A DNA stretch of 64,000 nucleotides from Ralstonia pickettii (GCF_016466415.2 NZ_CP066771.1:310001-374000); one strand, 5' to 3'. Shown: positions 23,424 to 32,193, counted from the first letter of the stretch. Notes: a model not told the origin generated them from the letters alone. Made by a program: numbers and translations.

Positions 23424-24124
23424 ACTGAGCTTGCGGTATCGCGGTTGAAATGCGAACGGGTTGCGCGCGGTTTGTTGTTGCCATGACGATGCTTGCCGCG
23501 CGCGGTTTTGTTCGCCTGCCTGGGCAACGCCCGAGGTGGAAACCGAGACGCGTCTCCCGCGTGCGTCTTGCTGATAGGAGGCACTCGCAGTCAACCGTCC
23601 ACTCAGGACCGTGCGCTTGCGGTGCGCACATCAACGGGACGCGCCACCTGACCCGACGTGCGCCACGGGATGCTCTCCTGCCGGTGACCCGCCGCTCACG
23701 CAATGTGAGCGCCGATGCGCCGATGTATCGCGCCTGAAACAGCTGGCCAATCGTTCGTCTTAAACACCCTGGCCGCGTGCATGCGTGTGTGCCGACAGCG
23801 TCTTCGCGCGAAGGTCATGCAGGCCGTGGCCATCATGGGCGACATGGGGGTGTATCAGCGCTGCAACCGAAAGGGCGGAAACGGGCCTCCACAAATGCAC
23901 GTCTCGACACGATTGCGCGGCAGTGCGTGCACCTCTGCACGCGGGTGTCAGTGAATCTCTTGCGATTTCAACCACTTAGAACAGCCGTGTAAAGCGTGCC
24001 CGGAAGTTGGCACCGATTATGCAAACGAGCCGCCCCGGGGTGGGTCATGTTTTTCCCACAGGCAGAGCGCACCAGCCCTACTGGCTGCGTTTCAGCCGTC
24101 CCTCTCACCTTTATGGAGTGCGTT
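23424..24124. other. 700-bp intergenic region before the Fap-like operon
   Basis: This is the longest non-coding stretch in the window. It holds a small inverted repeat GCTCAC (23694-23699)/GTGAGC (23705-23710) and, near its right end, a sigma-54-type promoter at 24007-24023. No conserved gene or RNA was recognised. Short open frames such as the one at 23715-23954 have no ribosome site or signal peptide worth keeping. The size suggests room for upstream activator sites, as sigma-54 promoters require. Confidence 0.5.
24007..24023 (+). promoter_or_regulatory. Predicted sigma-54 promoter of the Fap-like operon
   Basis: TTGGCACCGATTATGCA has the -24 element TTGGCAC and the -12 element ATGCA, with GG and GC separated by exactly 10 bp as sigma-54 requires. 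Transcription would begin near 24034, about 90 bp before the first start codon. Confidence 0.6.
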
Positions 24125-25399
24125 ATGAAGAAGACCTTACTGGCCACCGCGATCGCCATGGGATTGGGGGTCTCTGGCGTTGCATTGGCTGATATCGGCA
24201 ATACGGCGTCCGGCGCGGGTGACAAGACCCAAACCACCACATCAACCATCAACAGAACCAGTACTGACACAGACACCACGACAACGACCACAGCAACGGA
24301 CAATTCCAACCAACACAACAACTCAAGCCAAGGCAGCAACCGCGACAACAGCGGTACAGCCAGCGCCACAGGCTACGGCACTGCAGCCAGCAATAACGGC
24401 GGTGTGTCGACCGCGACCTTCACCAACTCCTTCAACACGAGCAAGGCGATTGCCATCTCCAAACTGGAGGGCACGGTCACCAACCTCAGCATTTCGGGGA
24501 TCGGGAACGTCGCCACCAATAACGGAGGCTCGGCCAACGGCGGCGCCGGCGGGCGTGGCGGTTACGGCTATGGCGGCGCAGGTGCGGGCGGCAACGGTGG
24601 CGCTGGCGGCGCAGGCGGCGGCGGCGGCGCGGGTGGCAGCTCGGGCAGCGTGACGCACGGCAGTGCAACCAACGGTGGCGCGACGGCCGGCAATGGCGGT
24701 AATGGCGGTGGCGCTGCAGGCAACGCAGGCAGTGGCGGTAGCGGCGGCAGTTCCGGCACGCTGTCGGCGAGCCTGGGCGCCGGCCTGGGTGGCTTGGCAG
24801 GCAGCGCCAGTGCGGCGGGCGGCGGCGCTGGAGGCAGCGGCGGTGGTGCCGGTGGCTCCGATGGCGGTGACGCCAATCACCATCACGGCTCAGGCTCAGC
24901 AACGGGTGGCGCAGCAGCCGCGGCCGGCGGAAACGGCGCGGCGGGCGGCACCGGCACCAGTGGCAGCTCTACCGCGTCTGGTGGTGCAGGCACTGGCACG
25001 AGCACGGCCACCGGCACCAGCACAGGTGGTGCAGGCGCGGCAGGTGGGGCCGCTACCAACGTAGCCGGTACTGGCGGTGCAGGCGGTACTTCCACGAACG
25101 GCAGCGCGACCAACGGCGCAGCATCGTCCACGGCAGGCAATGGTGCCGTTGGCGCCGTGGGTGCGGCTGGTGGTGCAGGCGGTGTCGGCAATGGTGGCGT
25201 CGGCAATGGTGCGGTGGGTGGCACCGGCGGTGCAGGCGGCACGGTCATGGTGGACGCAGGCACGTTCAACATGTCCAACGCCATGACCAGCGTCGGTCAA
25301 TCCGCAGCTGGTGTGATGGTGGCGAGCCAGAACAGCGGCTTCGCTTCCCTCATCCAGCAAAGCATCAACGTGCAGGCCAACCTGAACGTGGGCAAGTAG
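24125..25399 (+). CDS. Secreted Gly/Ala/Ser-rich protein, probable fibre subunit
   Basis: The 424-residue product has a Sec signal peptide ending ALA (about residue 21). A Thr/Asn/Ser-rich stretch (about 22-120) follows, then a very long Gly/Ala/Ser-rich segment (about 135-375) of GGAGG- and GNGG-like units, and finally a C-terminal region with SQNSGFASLIQQSINVQANL. No catalytic motif is seen. The C-terminal Gln/Asn-rich segment resembles those of the two small proteins encoded downstream, and the neighbours include FapD- and FapF-like proteins, so I infer that it is a structural fibre component rather than an enzyme. It does not have the classical FapB/FapC repeats. The low-complexity DNA makes its length prone to change. 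Confidence 0.65.
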   Translation: MKKTLLATAIAMGLGVSGVALADIGNTASGAGDKTQTTTSTINRTSTDTDTTTTTTATDNSNQHNNSSQGSNRDNSGTASATGYGTAASNNGGVSTATFTNSFNTSKAIAISKLEGTVTNLSISGIGNVATNNGGSANGGAGGRGGYGYGGAGAGGNGGAGGAGGGGGAGGSSGSVTHGSATNGGATAGNGGNGGGAAGNAGSGGSGGSSGTLSASLGAGLGGLAGSASAAGGGAGGSGGGAGGSDGGDANHHHGSGSATGGAAAAAGGNGAAGGTGTSGSSTASGGAGTGTSTATGTSTGGAGAAGGAATNVAGTGGAGGTSTNGSATNGAASSTAGNGAVGAVGAAGGAGGVGNGGVGNGAVGGTGGAGGTVMVDAGTFNMSNAMTSVGQSAAGVMVASQNSGFASLIQQSINVQANLNVGK

Positions 25400-25468
25400 C
25401 CCGGTATCGGGCATGAGCGGGGAAGTGCCGCTGCGCGAGCGATGATGCTCAGCGCATGACGGTGGATG

Positions 25469-25496
25469 GGGCCGGACTGCATCCGTGGTCCGGCCC
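25469..25496 (+). terminator. Strong intercistronic hairpin without a T-tract
   Basis: GGGCCGGAC (25469-25477) pairs perfectly with GTCCGGCCC (25488-25496) around a 10-nt loop, 70 bp after the fibre gene. No run of T follows, so it is more likely an RNA-processing or 3'-protecting hairpin, or a partial attenuator, than a full terminator. Such structures let a major subunit be made in excess over downstream genes. Confidence 0.5.
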
Positions 25497-25523
25497 GCAG
25501 TTGGAGCGTATAGGAGACGTTTG

Positions 25524-25958
25524 ATGCGATCCGACAGAAGAACCACAGCAGGGTGGGCAGCATGGTGGTTGGCGTGCGGCCTGGTGGCGTGGCCGGCGGC
25601 AGCAGCAATGGCAGCGAACGATGCGCCAATTGCAGACGGTGCGCAGGTAGCCAGCACGGAAGCGGTGCGTCCCCCGGTCGCCGCGGCCATGTCGGTGCCT
25701 GGGCTCGGTCATGCGGTGGGCGCAGATCGGCTCGACAGCTATCGCGGCGGCACGCAGGATCTCTACCAGACCGTCAATGAAGCGCGCCTGTCGGGCACGG
25801 TGAGCGACAACGCCGCCATTAACGTGGCGACGGGGTCGAACATTGTGCGCGACGGCTCGTTCGCCAATGCAAGCGGGATCCCCACGGTCATCCAGAACAG
25901 CGGAGCGAACGTGTTGATCCAGAACGCCACCATCGTCAACGTGCAGTTCCGGCCTTGA
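25524..25958 (+). CDS. Small exported protein with double-glycine motif (Fap-like locus)
   Basis: I do not recognise a named family. The 144-residue protein has a Sec signal (about residues 11-30, ending AMA). A linker leads to VGADRLDSYRGG (residues 65-76), which resembles the double-glycine leader end cut by C39 peptidases. The predicted released part (68 residues) includes VATGSN, then TVIQNSGANVLIQNATIVNVQF, which is beta-prone and rich in Gln and Asn. The ATG at 25524 has the strong site aggagac just upstream. A closely similar motif occurs in the protein at 26704, and a C39 peptidase is encoded between them. It could be a fibre nucleator or minor subunit, comparable in position to FapA/FapE, but this is inference. 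Confidence 0.65.
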   Translation: MRSDRRTTAGWAAWWLACGLVAWPAAAAMAANDAPIADGAQVASTEAVRPPVAAAMSVPGLGHAVGADRLDSYRGGTQDLYQTVNEARLSGTVSDNAAINVATGSNIVRDGSFANASGIPTVIQNSGANVLIQNATIVNVQFRP

Positions 25959-25974
25959 GTTTGCAAGGGGCGGA

Positions 25975-26658
25975 ATGATGCGCAAGACGTTGGGTGCAGT
26001 GCTGGTGGCGCTGGCGTGCGGGCCTGCGTTGGCGGGCACGATCGACATGCTCGGCACGGGCGGCGGCACGTATGCCATGCCGGTGACGAGCATGAAGGCC
26101 GCGCGCTATCTGCGTACCGTGCATCAGCGTTTCGACTTCAGTTGTGGGTCCGCTGCGGTGGCGACACTGCTCACATATCAGTACGGCTATCCGGTGAGCG
26201 AGCAGACCGTGTTCCAGGCCATGTACGAGCATGGCAACCAGGAGAAGATCCGGCGAGAAGGCTTTTCGCTGCTCGACATCAAACGCTATCTGGCATCTCT
26301 GGGCTTTGAGGCCGATGGTTTCGAGCAGCCGCTGGATGCATTGAAGGACGCCCACCTGCCGGCCATCGTGTTGTTGACCGAGAACGGCTATCACCACTTT
26401 GTGGTGGTCAAGGGCGTACAGGAAGGGCGTGTGCTGGTGGGCGATCCGGCCATGGGCACGCGTGCGATTCCGCGTGCGAGTTTCGAGAGCATGTGGGACA
26501 ACCATTTGCTGTTCGTTGTCCATAACCGCGAGGCGGGGGCGACGTTCAACGCCTCATCGGATTGGCGCGTGGCACCGCGTGCACCGCTGGAGGAAGGCAT
26601 GGACCGCAGCGGCCTGGGAAACATCGTCGTTCCCAAGCATGGTCCGTCCGACTTCTGA
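25975..26658 (+). CDS. Periplasmic C39-family cysteine peptidase (FapD-like)
   Basis: The 227-residue protein has a Sec signal (about 1-20, ALA cut) and a C39 peptidase domain. The expected residues are present: Gln51 of the oxyanion hole, nucleophile Cys57 in FDFSCGSAA, His141 in HHFVVVKG and Asp157 in GDPAMG. Bacteriocin C39 domains cut after Gly-Gly and are normally fused to an ABC exporter. This one is free and periplasmic, like FapD of the Pseudomonas functional-amyloid operon. Its neighbours on both sides carry matching GG-leader motifs, which makes them likely substrates (inference). The gene starts 16 bp after the preceding small gene; Met1 or Met2 could be used. Confidence 0.82.
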   Translation: MMRKTLGAVLVALACGPALAGTIDMLGTGGGTYAMPVTSMKAARYLRTVHQRFDFSCGSAAVATLLTYQYGYPVSEQTVFQAMYEHGNQEKIRREGFSLLDIKRYLASLGFEADGFEQPLDALKDAHLPAIVLLTENGYHHFVVVKGVQEGRVLVGDPAMGTRAIPRASFESMWDNHLLFVVHNREAGATFNASSDWRVAPRAPLEEGMDRSGLGNIVVPKHGPSDF

Positions 26659-26703
26659 GCATCGTTGGCGCGTGACATTCCGGTAGTCGGGCAGGAGGGC
26701 ATC

Positions 26704-27240
26704 ATGAAGCGGTTTGGCAAGGTGGCGTGGGCCGCTGGATGGTTCGCGCTGGCTGCGGCCGGGCATGCGTGTGCGGCCGGCATGGGCGGCATGGACAACA
26801 ATCCGGTCCATGCCTGGCAGGCCGTGTCCGAAGACAAGCTCGACGACATGCGCGGCGGGTTTGATGTGCCCTCGCTCGCGGGGTTGCGCATTTCGTTCGG
26901 CATCGACCGTGCGGTCTTCATCAACGGCGACCTGGTGGCGAGTGCATCGGTCAATATTCCCGATGTGGCACGCATGACGACCACGCAGGCGCAGCAACTG
27001 GCCTCGGTGGTCAATACGGTCAACATCGTGCAGAACGGTCCAAACAATGTCGCTCCGCCCGATGTGGCGACGGGGGGGGCAGCGGCAGCCACGGTCATCC
27101 AGAACAGCCTGAACAACCAGACGCTGCAGGCGGTGACGACCATCAATGCGGCGGTCAACAGCTTGCCGCAGTTCCGTCAGATGAATCTCTCCAACGTGCT
27201 GCAAGGCGCGCTGGCCAACGTCGTCACCATGCTGCACTGA
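26704..27240 (+). CDS. Exported double-glycine protein, possible FapE-like component
   Basis: The 178-residue protein has a Sec signal (about 1-25). VSEDKLDDMRGG (residues 41-52) follows; it is near-identical in pattern to VGADRLDSYRGG of the protein at 25524 and to double-glycine leaders (L-x-x-x-R-G-G). The mature part includes VATGGAAAATVIQNSLNNQ, sharing VATG and TVIQNS with its paralogue, and an amphipathic C-terminus. A ribosome site (gcaggagggc) precedes the ATG. It closes the plus-strand operon; the next gene is convergent with only 1 bp between stop codons. Secretion through the FapF-like pore is the most economical hypothesis. Confidence 0.65.
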   Translation: MKRFGKVAWAAGWFALAAAGHACAAGMGGMDNNPVHAWQAVSEDKLDDMRGGFDVPSLAGLRISFGIDRAVFINGDLVASASVNIPDVARMTTTQAQQLASVVNTVNIVQNGPNNVAPPDVATGGAAAATVIQNSLNNQTLQAVTTINAAVNSLPQFRQMNLSNVLQGALANVVTMLH

Positions 27241-27241
27241 G

Positions 27242-28552
27242 CTAGAACTGGATCGGCAGGCGCAGCGTGACGGTCAGGTCCGGCGTGTCACGCGTCAGGC
27301 CCGCACCCACCGACAGGTTCAGCGCCATCTTGGGCGAGAGCCGGTACGAATAGCCGACCAGCAAGGTGCCGAGAATCGTGCGCACAGAACCCGGCACGCG
27401 CTGGCCGTTTTGCGTGGTCGGCGCGATGATGCTCTGGTCATAGCCGATAGAGAACGACGCCTTCTCGTTCAGCGCCAGCCCCATGCCGAAGTTCAGGCCG
27501 ATGATGTCGCCGGCCTTCACGTTGCCCAGGAACTGCTTCGAGCCGTCCACCAGGTTCAGGCTGACGTCCTTGCGCTCGAAGTTGTGCAGGTAGCTGATGC
27601 TGCCGAAGAAAACCGCCGGGTCCGTCGGGAACAGCCACGTCAGCCCTGGCTGTACGGCGAAGAAGCCCGAGCCCGTCGGCTGTTGCAGAGGCAGGCCGGT
27701 GCCCGTGGTATTGCTCACACAGCGTGTCACGCAATCGGTGGTGACTTCAAACGGATCCTTGCCGGTGCGCGTCTTGAAGCGCAGCCAGCCGATGTAGAAC
27801 GGCTTGTCGACCCCGCCTGCATTGATCTGGTAGCGCGCGGTCAGCTCCACGTCACCGATGCCGTGTCCGTGCGAGCTGAAGGCGTTGTCCGTCGCCGTGC
27901 CGGTGAACAGCTCGCGGCTGACGGTGTCGCTCTTGCTGTAGACATAGGGTACCCGCGCCTCCAGCTCCCAGCGCCGCGCGAGGCCGTAGCGCATCGCCAC
28001 CGTGCCGGTCAGCGTGGTGGTCTTCACCTGCCGTACGTCGATCAGCCCGATCAGCAGCGCGGGAATGATGGTGTAGCCCACCAGCGCCACGCGGTCCGAC
28101 GACGAATACGCCATCTGAAATGACGGCTCGACAACAACCTTGCCCGGCGGTGTGAGTGCGCTGGGCTCGTCGAAAATCTGCGCGATGCGTGGCGGCCGGT
28201 CAGGAGGCTCCGGCGGTTTGCCGACAGGCGTGGTTCCGGGCTGGTCGTTCTGCGCGAGTTCCACGGCGTCGCCGGCCGCGCCGGGAGCACCGGCACCGCG
28301 CACGGTGTCGAGTCGGCCCTCACTCATGCCGAGCGCGCGCCGCATGTGCCGCAGATGGGTTTCCTGTTGCTGGATCGAGCGCTTGAGCTCCTGCAGGCGC
28401 GCCTGCGTATCGGCAAGCTCGCGCTGCAGCGCCTCCAGGCTGGGTGGCTTGTCGTCCACCGGCTCGTTGGTCTGTGCAAGTGCCGACCTGCCACATAGCA
28501 GCAGGCATGCGCACGCAACCGCGCGAAGCGGCCCCCATGGTGCGTTCTTCAT
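27242..28552 (-). CDS. FapF-like outer-membrane transporter (coiled coil plus beta-barrel)
   Basis: The 436-residue protein has a Sec signal (about 1-26, ALA), a predicted coiled coil (about 38-72), a Pro-rich linker (about 105-125), then RPPRIAQIFDEPSALTP and a beta-barrel that starts with VVVEPSFQMAYSSSDRVALV and ends in Phe (RLPIQF), the usual BAM signal. This order, coiled coil, linker/plug, barrel, is that of FapF, the amyloid-export pore of Pseudomonas. Two cysteines (TTDCVTRC) lie in a likely loop. I start at 28552; upstream frames lack a signal peptide. It is transcribed toward the fibre operon, so it has its own promoter, unlike the single-direction Pseudomonas fap operon as I know it. 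Confidence 0.8.
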   Translation of the reverse strand: MKNAPWGPLRAVACACLLLCGRSALAQTNEPVDDKPPSLEALQRELADTQARLQELKRSIQQQETHLRHMRRALGMSEGRLDTVRGAGAPGAAGDAVELAQNDQPGTTPVGKPPEPPDRPPRIAQIFDEPSALTPPGKVVVEPSFQMAYSSSDRVALVGYTIIPALLIGLIDVRQVKTTTLTGTVAMRYGLARRWELEARVPYVYSKSDTVSRELFTGTATDNAFSSHGHGIGDVELTARYQINAGGVDKPFYIGWLRFKTRTGKDPFEVTTDCVTRCVSNTTGTGLPLQQPTGSGFFAVQPGLTWLFPTDPAVFFGSISYLHNFERKDVSLNLVDGSKQFLGNVKAGDIIGLNFGMGLALNEKASFSIGYDQSIIAPTTQNGQRVPGSVRTILGTLLVGYSYRLSPKMALNLSVGAGLTRDTPDLTVTLRLPIQF

Positions 28553-28727
28553 GGCAATGTCCCCGTCGAGAGCGCCCTGTCCACGAAAGGGGATGGGCCC
28601 TGCACGATTTCCCCCGGGCGGCGTACTGCGGATACCACTATAGGCGAGCAGGCGGGAAACGATAGGGCGCTGGCGTCCACAAAATGGACGAGGCCGAAAT
28701 GCCCGTTTGGGGGATCGCTCAGGCAAG

Positions 28728-28751
28728 AAAAAAGGCGCCCGAAGGCGCCTT
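28728..28751 (-). terminator. Rho-independent terminator downstream of queF
   Basis: On the minus strand GGCGCC pairs with GGCGCC around a TTCG tetraloop, followed by six T (28733-28728). UUCG loops are very stable. It ends the ilvA-queF unit. Confidence 0.88.
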
Positions 28752-28775
28752 GCGTGTTTTGCCCGGCGTCAGCGC

Positions 28776-29612
28776 TTACTGACGTGCATTGCGCAAGTTG
28801 TCCGGCCACGGTGTGTTGTAGTTTGTGCGGAACGGATTGATGTCCAGCCCGCCGCGACGTGTGTAGCGCGCATACACGGCCAGCTTGACCGGGTGGCACT
28901 GGCGGAGGATGTCGGTAAAGATCCGCTCCACACACTGCTCGTGAAATTCATTGTGTTCGCGGAATGAGATCAGATACTTCAGCAGTGCTTCCTGGTTGAT
29001 CGGCGCGCCCACGTAGCGGATCTGCACGCTGCCCCAGTCCGGCTGACCCGTCACCAGGCAATTGGACTTCAGCAGGTGCGACACCAGCGTTTCTTCGACC
29101 GGGCTTTCTCCCTCATCGGCATGCAGCAGCTCGGGCGTGGGCTGGTAGACATCCGTTTCGATGTCCAGGCGGTCGAGCAGCAGGCCATCGAGTTCGCCCA
29201 TCTTCTGCCGTGCGAACTCTTCCTGCGTGACGATGCGCACCTGCACCGGCGCACCGCATGCCTCAGACAGATCGTGGTGAATCAGCTGCTGCAGCGCTTC
29301 GTGCGACGCCACCTTCGTCTGGTTGAACGAATTCAGATACAGCTTGAACGACTTCGATTCAACGATGTTGGGCGAATCCGCCGGCACGATCACGGTGCCC
29401 AGCGCCACCTGCGGCTTGCCGCGCAGGTTCAGCCACGACAGCTCGTACAGGTTCCAGAGGTCCACGCCGAAGAAGGGCAGCGGCGTGCCGGCCGCGAGGC
29501 CGATTTCGTCGCGCTTGCCCTGGCGAGGAATCGGAAACAGCAGGCTCGGGTCGTATTCCGTCTTGTAGGCGGACGTCTTGCCCAGCGGCGAATGTTCGGG
29601 TTGGTTGCTCAT
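28776..29612 (-). CDS. queF: NADPH-dependent 7-cyano-7-deazaguanine reductase
   Basis: This 278-residue enzyme is the bimodular (E. coli-type) QueF of the tunnelling fold. The substrate/NADPH region is seen in [14 protein letters not shown], the catalytic Cys lies in [14 protein letters not shown], and [11 protein letters not shown] matches the family. It reduces preQ0 to preQ1 for queuosine in tRNA. Its ATG (29612) overlaps the ilvA stop as TGATG, so translation is probably coupled; an upstream in-frame start would extend into ilvA. No other queuosine gene is adjacent. Confidence 0.93.
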   Translation of the reverse strand: MSNQPEHSPLGKTSAYKTEYDPSLLFPIPRQGKRDEIGLAAGTPLPFFGVDLWNLYELSWLNLRGKPQVALGTVIVPADSPNIVESKSFKLYLNSFNQTKVASHEALQQLIHHDLSEACGAPVQVRIVTQEEFARQKMGELDGLLLDRLDIETDVYQPTPELLHADEGESPVEETLVSHLLKSNCLVTGQPDWGSVQIRYVGAPINQEALLKYLISFREHNEFHEQCVERIFTDILRQCHPVKLAVYARYTRRGGLDINPFRTNYNTPWPDNLRNARQ

Positions 29613-31132
29613 CACAAAAACAGGCTGTAGACGGGGTTCTCGCTTTCGTCCCAATAGGTATAGCCCAGCGTGGCGAGGAACGCCTTGAACTCGCGTTTCT
29701 CGTTCTTCGGTACCTGGATGCCGACGAGGATGTTGCTCGAATCCGCGCCCTGATTACGGTAGTGGAACAGGCTGATGTTCCAGTTCGGGCTCATGCTCGA
29801 GAGGAACTTCATCAGCGCGCCTGGCCGCTCAGGAAACTCGAAGCGGTAGAGATGCTCGTTCTCTGCCAGCGGCGAACGCCCACCCACCATGTAGCGGATG
29901 TGCTGCTTGGCGAGTTCATCGTTGGACAGGTCCAGGGTCGGGAACCCGTGCTTGCGGAAGTTCTCCGCAATCTTGTCGCCCTCTGGGCGCGACGCAATCT
30001 GCACGCCCACAAAGATATGCGCCGCGTCCTTGCTGGCAATGCGGTAGTTGAACTCCGTCACGTTGCGCGACCAGCCGACCAGTTCGCAGAAGCGCTTGAA
30101 GCTGCCGCGCTCTTCGGGAATCGTCACGGCAAACACGGCTTCGCGCGCCTCGCCCACTTCAGCGCGCTCGGCCACGAAGCGCAGGCGGTCGAAGTTCATG
30201 TTCGCACCGCTGGCCACGGCCACGAGCGATTCGTTCTTCAGCTGATGCGTCTCGGCATACTGTTTGAGGCCAGCCAGCGCCAGCGCGCCCGATGGCTCCA
30301 GCAGGCTGCGCGTGTCCTGGAACACGTCCTTGAGCGCCGCGCAGATGGCATCTGTATCCACGGTGATGATCTCGTCGACGAGTTCCCGCGTGAGGCGGAA
30401 CGTTTCCTTGCCGACCAGCTTGACCGCCGTGCCGTCCGCAAACAGGCCCACCTCCTTCAGTTCGACGCGCTTGCCGGCGGCCACCGAGCGCGCCATCGCG
30501 TCGGAATCCACGCTCTGCACGCCGATGACCTTGATGTCCGGCCGCACGGCCTTCACATAGGCCGCGACGCCGGAGATCAGCCCGCCGCCACCGATCGAGC
30601 AAAAGATCGCTTGAATCGGCTGTGGATGCTGGCGCAGGATTTCCATGGCGATCGTGCCCTGGCCGGCAATCACGTCCGGGTCGTCGAACGGGTGCACGAA
30701 GGCGTAGCCGTGTTTTTCCTGCAGCTGGGCGGCGTGGTTGTACGCGTCGGAATAGCTTTCACCGTGCAGCACGACCTCGACCCAATCGCCGCCGCGCGAG
30801 CGCACGCCGTCAATCTTCAGTTGCGGCGTCGTCACCGGCATGCAGATCACGGCCTTGCATTCCATGCGCGCCGCGCTGAACGCCACGCCCTGCGCGTGGT
30901 TGCCCGCCGATGCCGTAATCACCCCGCGCTTGCGTTCGGCCGGCGTGAGCGAGGCCATCTTGTTGTAAGCGCCGCGCAGCTTGAACGAGAACACCGGCTG
31001 GTCATCCTCGCGCTTGAGGTACACGCGGTTGCCGGTGCGCGCCGACAGGTTGGGCGCGAACTTCAGCTCGGTTTCGACCGCGACGTCATAGACCTTCGCA
31101 GTCAGGATTTTCTTGAGGTAATCGATGGCCAT
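29612..31132 (-). CDS. ilvA: Threonine ammonia-lyase, biosynthetic
   Basis: The 506-residue enzyme has a PLP catalytic domain (Lys in [10 protein letters not shown], then [12 protein letters not shown]) and two C-terminal ACT-like domains (about residues 330-500), the long feedback-regulated form. It deaminates threonine to 2-oxobutanoate, the first step to isoleucine. It is divergent from the KirBac-type channel gene, with a 143-bp gap, and followed by queF with a 1-bp overlap. Confidence 0.95.
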   Translation of the reverse strand: MAIDYLKKILTAKVYDVAVETELKFAPNLSARTGNRVYLKREDDQPVFSFKLRGAYNKMASLTPAERKRGVITASAGNHAQGVAFSAARMECKAVICMPVTTPQLKIDGVRSRGGDWVEVVLHGESYSDAYNHAAQLQEKHGYAFVHPFDDPDVIAGQGTIAMEILRQHPQPIQAIFCSIGGGGLISGVAAYVKAVRPDIKVIGVQSVDSDAMARSVAAGKRVELKEVGLFADGTAVKLVGKETFRLTRELVDEIITVDTDAICAALKDVFQDTRSLLEPSGALALAGLKQYAETHQLKNESLVAVASGANMNFDRLRFVAERAEVGEAREAVFAVTIPEERGSFKRFCELVGWSRNVTEFNYRIASKDAAHIFVGVQIASRPEGDKIAENFRKHGFPTLDLSNDELAKQHIRYMVGGRSPLAENEHLYRFEFPERPGALMKFLSSMSPNWNISLFHYRNQGADSSNILVGIQVPKNEKREFKAFLATLGYTYWDESENPVYSLFL

Positions 31133-31275
31133 GGTGCGGACCGGGGTTGGACGTGAGCAGAGCCCGTAAGCCTATCACGCGGCGTCTTGCCCGCCTTGCC
31201 GGACTGGCGTGCCGGTCGGTACACTGCCCCGGCCGTGTCCGGGCGGGCGCGGCGCATCATCGGCGAGAGGCCTCC

Positions 31276-32193
31276 ATGAACACCCCGTCGTCTTCCTCCC
31301 AGCTTTCCCGGCCCGCGCGCCGGGGCCGCAAAGTCTGGTCCGGCACGCAGCACGTCATCGCCTACGGCATGCCGCCGCTGGGCTGGCGCGACGTTTACCA
31401 CCATGCGCTGGAGGTCAACTGGCCGACCTTCTTCGCGCTGCTGGCGACCATGTTCCTGGCGCTGAATGCAGTATTCGCGGGGCTGTATTCGCTCGGCGAC
31501 GGCGCGATCGCGAATCAGTCGCCGCCCGGCTTCGTCGGGGCCTTCTTCTTCAGCGTCGAGACGCTGGCCACGGTGGGCTACGGCGACATGCACCCGCAAA
31601 CGCTCTACGCCCACGTCATCGCCACGCTGGAGATCTTCATCGGCATGTCGGGCATCGCCATGGCGACGGGGCTGGTGTTTGCGCGGTTCTCACGCCCGCG
31701 CGCCAAGATCATGTTTGCCCGCAACGTTGTCGTACGGCCGCTCAACGGCAAGTCCACGCTGATGCTGCGTGCCGCCAATGCGCGCCAGAACGTCATCGCC
31801 GAGGCCACCGCCCGGCTGCGCCTGATGCAGGACGAGGTCTCGCCCGAGGGCTACTCGATCTACAAGTTCCACGACCTGAAGCTGGAGCGCAGCGAGCACC
31901 CGATCTTCCTGCTGGGCTGGGTGATGATGCATGTCATCGATGAAGCCAGCCCGCTGCATGGCGCCACCGCAGAGTCGCTTGCGGCCGGTGACGCCTTGCT
32001 GCTGCTCACCATCGAGGGCGCTGACGAGACTGCCGCGCAGACTGTGCAGGCGCGCTATTCCTGGCGGCACGACGAGATCCGCTGGAACTATCGCTATGCC
32101 GACCTGATTCACGACGAGGGCGGCGTCACATCGGTCGACTACGACAACTTCCACCTGATCCATCCGCTCGAGACGTCCCCGCAGGCACAATGA
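31276..32193 (+). CDS. KirBac-type inward-rectifier potassium channel
   Basis: The 305-residue protein has two transmembrane helices (about 50-73 and 110-135) flanking a pore with the selectivity filter TVGYG (99-103), followed by a cytoplasmic immunoglobulin-like domain, as in KirBac channels. It should pass K+ across the inner membrane with rectification. The ATG at 31276 has agagg upstream. The downstream SpmA/B-type gene begins 31 bp after its stop, and a 14-codon frame (32190-32234) overlaps both. Confidence 0.88.
   Translation: MNTPSSSSQLSRPARRGRKVWSGTQHVIAYGMPPLGWRDVYHHALEVNWPTFFALLATMFLALNAVFAGLYSLGDGAIANQSPPGFVGAFFFSVETLATVGYGDMHPQTLYAHVIATLEIFIGMSGIAMATGLVFARFSRPRAKIMFARNVVVRPLNGKSTLMLRAANARQNVIAEATARLRLMQDEVSPEGYSIYKFHDLKLERSEHPIFLLGWVMMHVIDEASPLHGATAESLAAGDALLLLTIEGADETAAQTVQARYSWRHDEIRWNYRYADLIHDEGGVTSVDYDNFHLIHPLETSPQAQ

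Noticed and set aside
21966-23594. 542-codon minus-strand frame opposite the acyl-CoA ligase gene
   Set aside because: Shadow of a confidently identified gene; no ribosome site or domain.
24323-25690. Ala/Pro-rich or Arg/His-rich frames in other phases of the Gly-rich gene
   Set aside because: These come from the low-complexity GGC/GGT codons read in other phases. Only the plus-strand frame with a signal peptide and ribosome site is credible.
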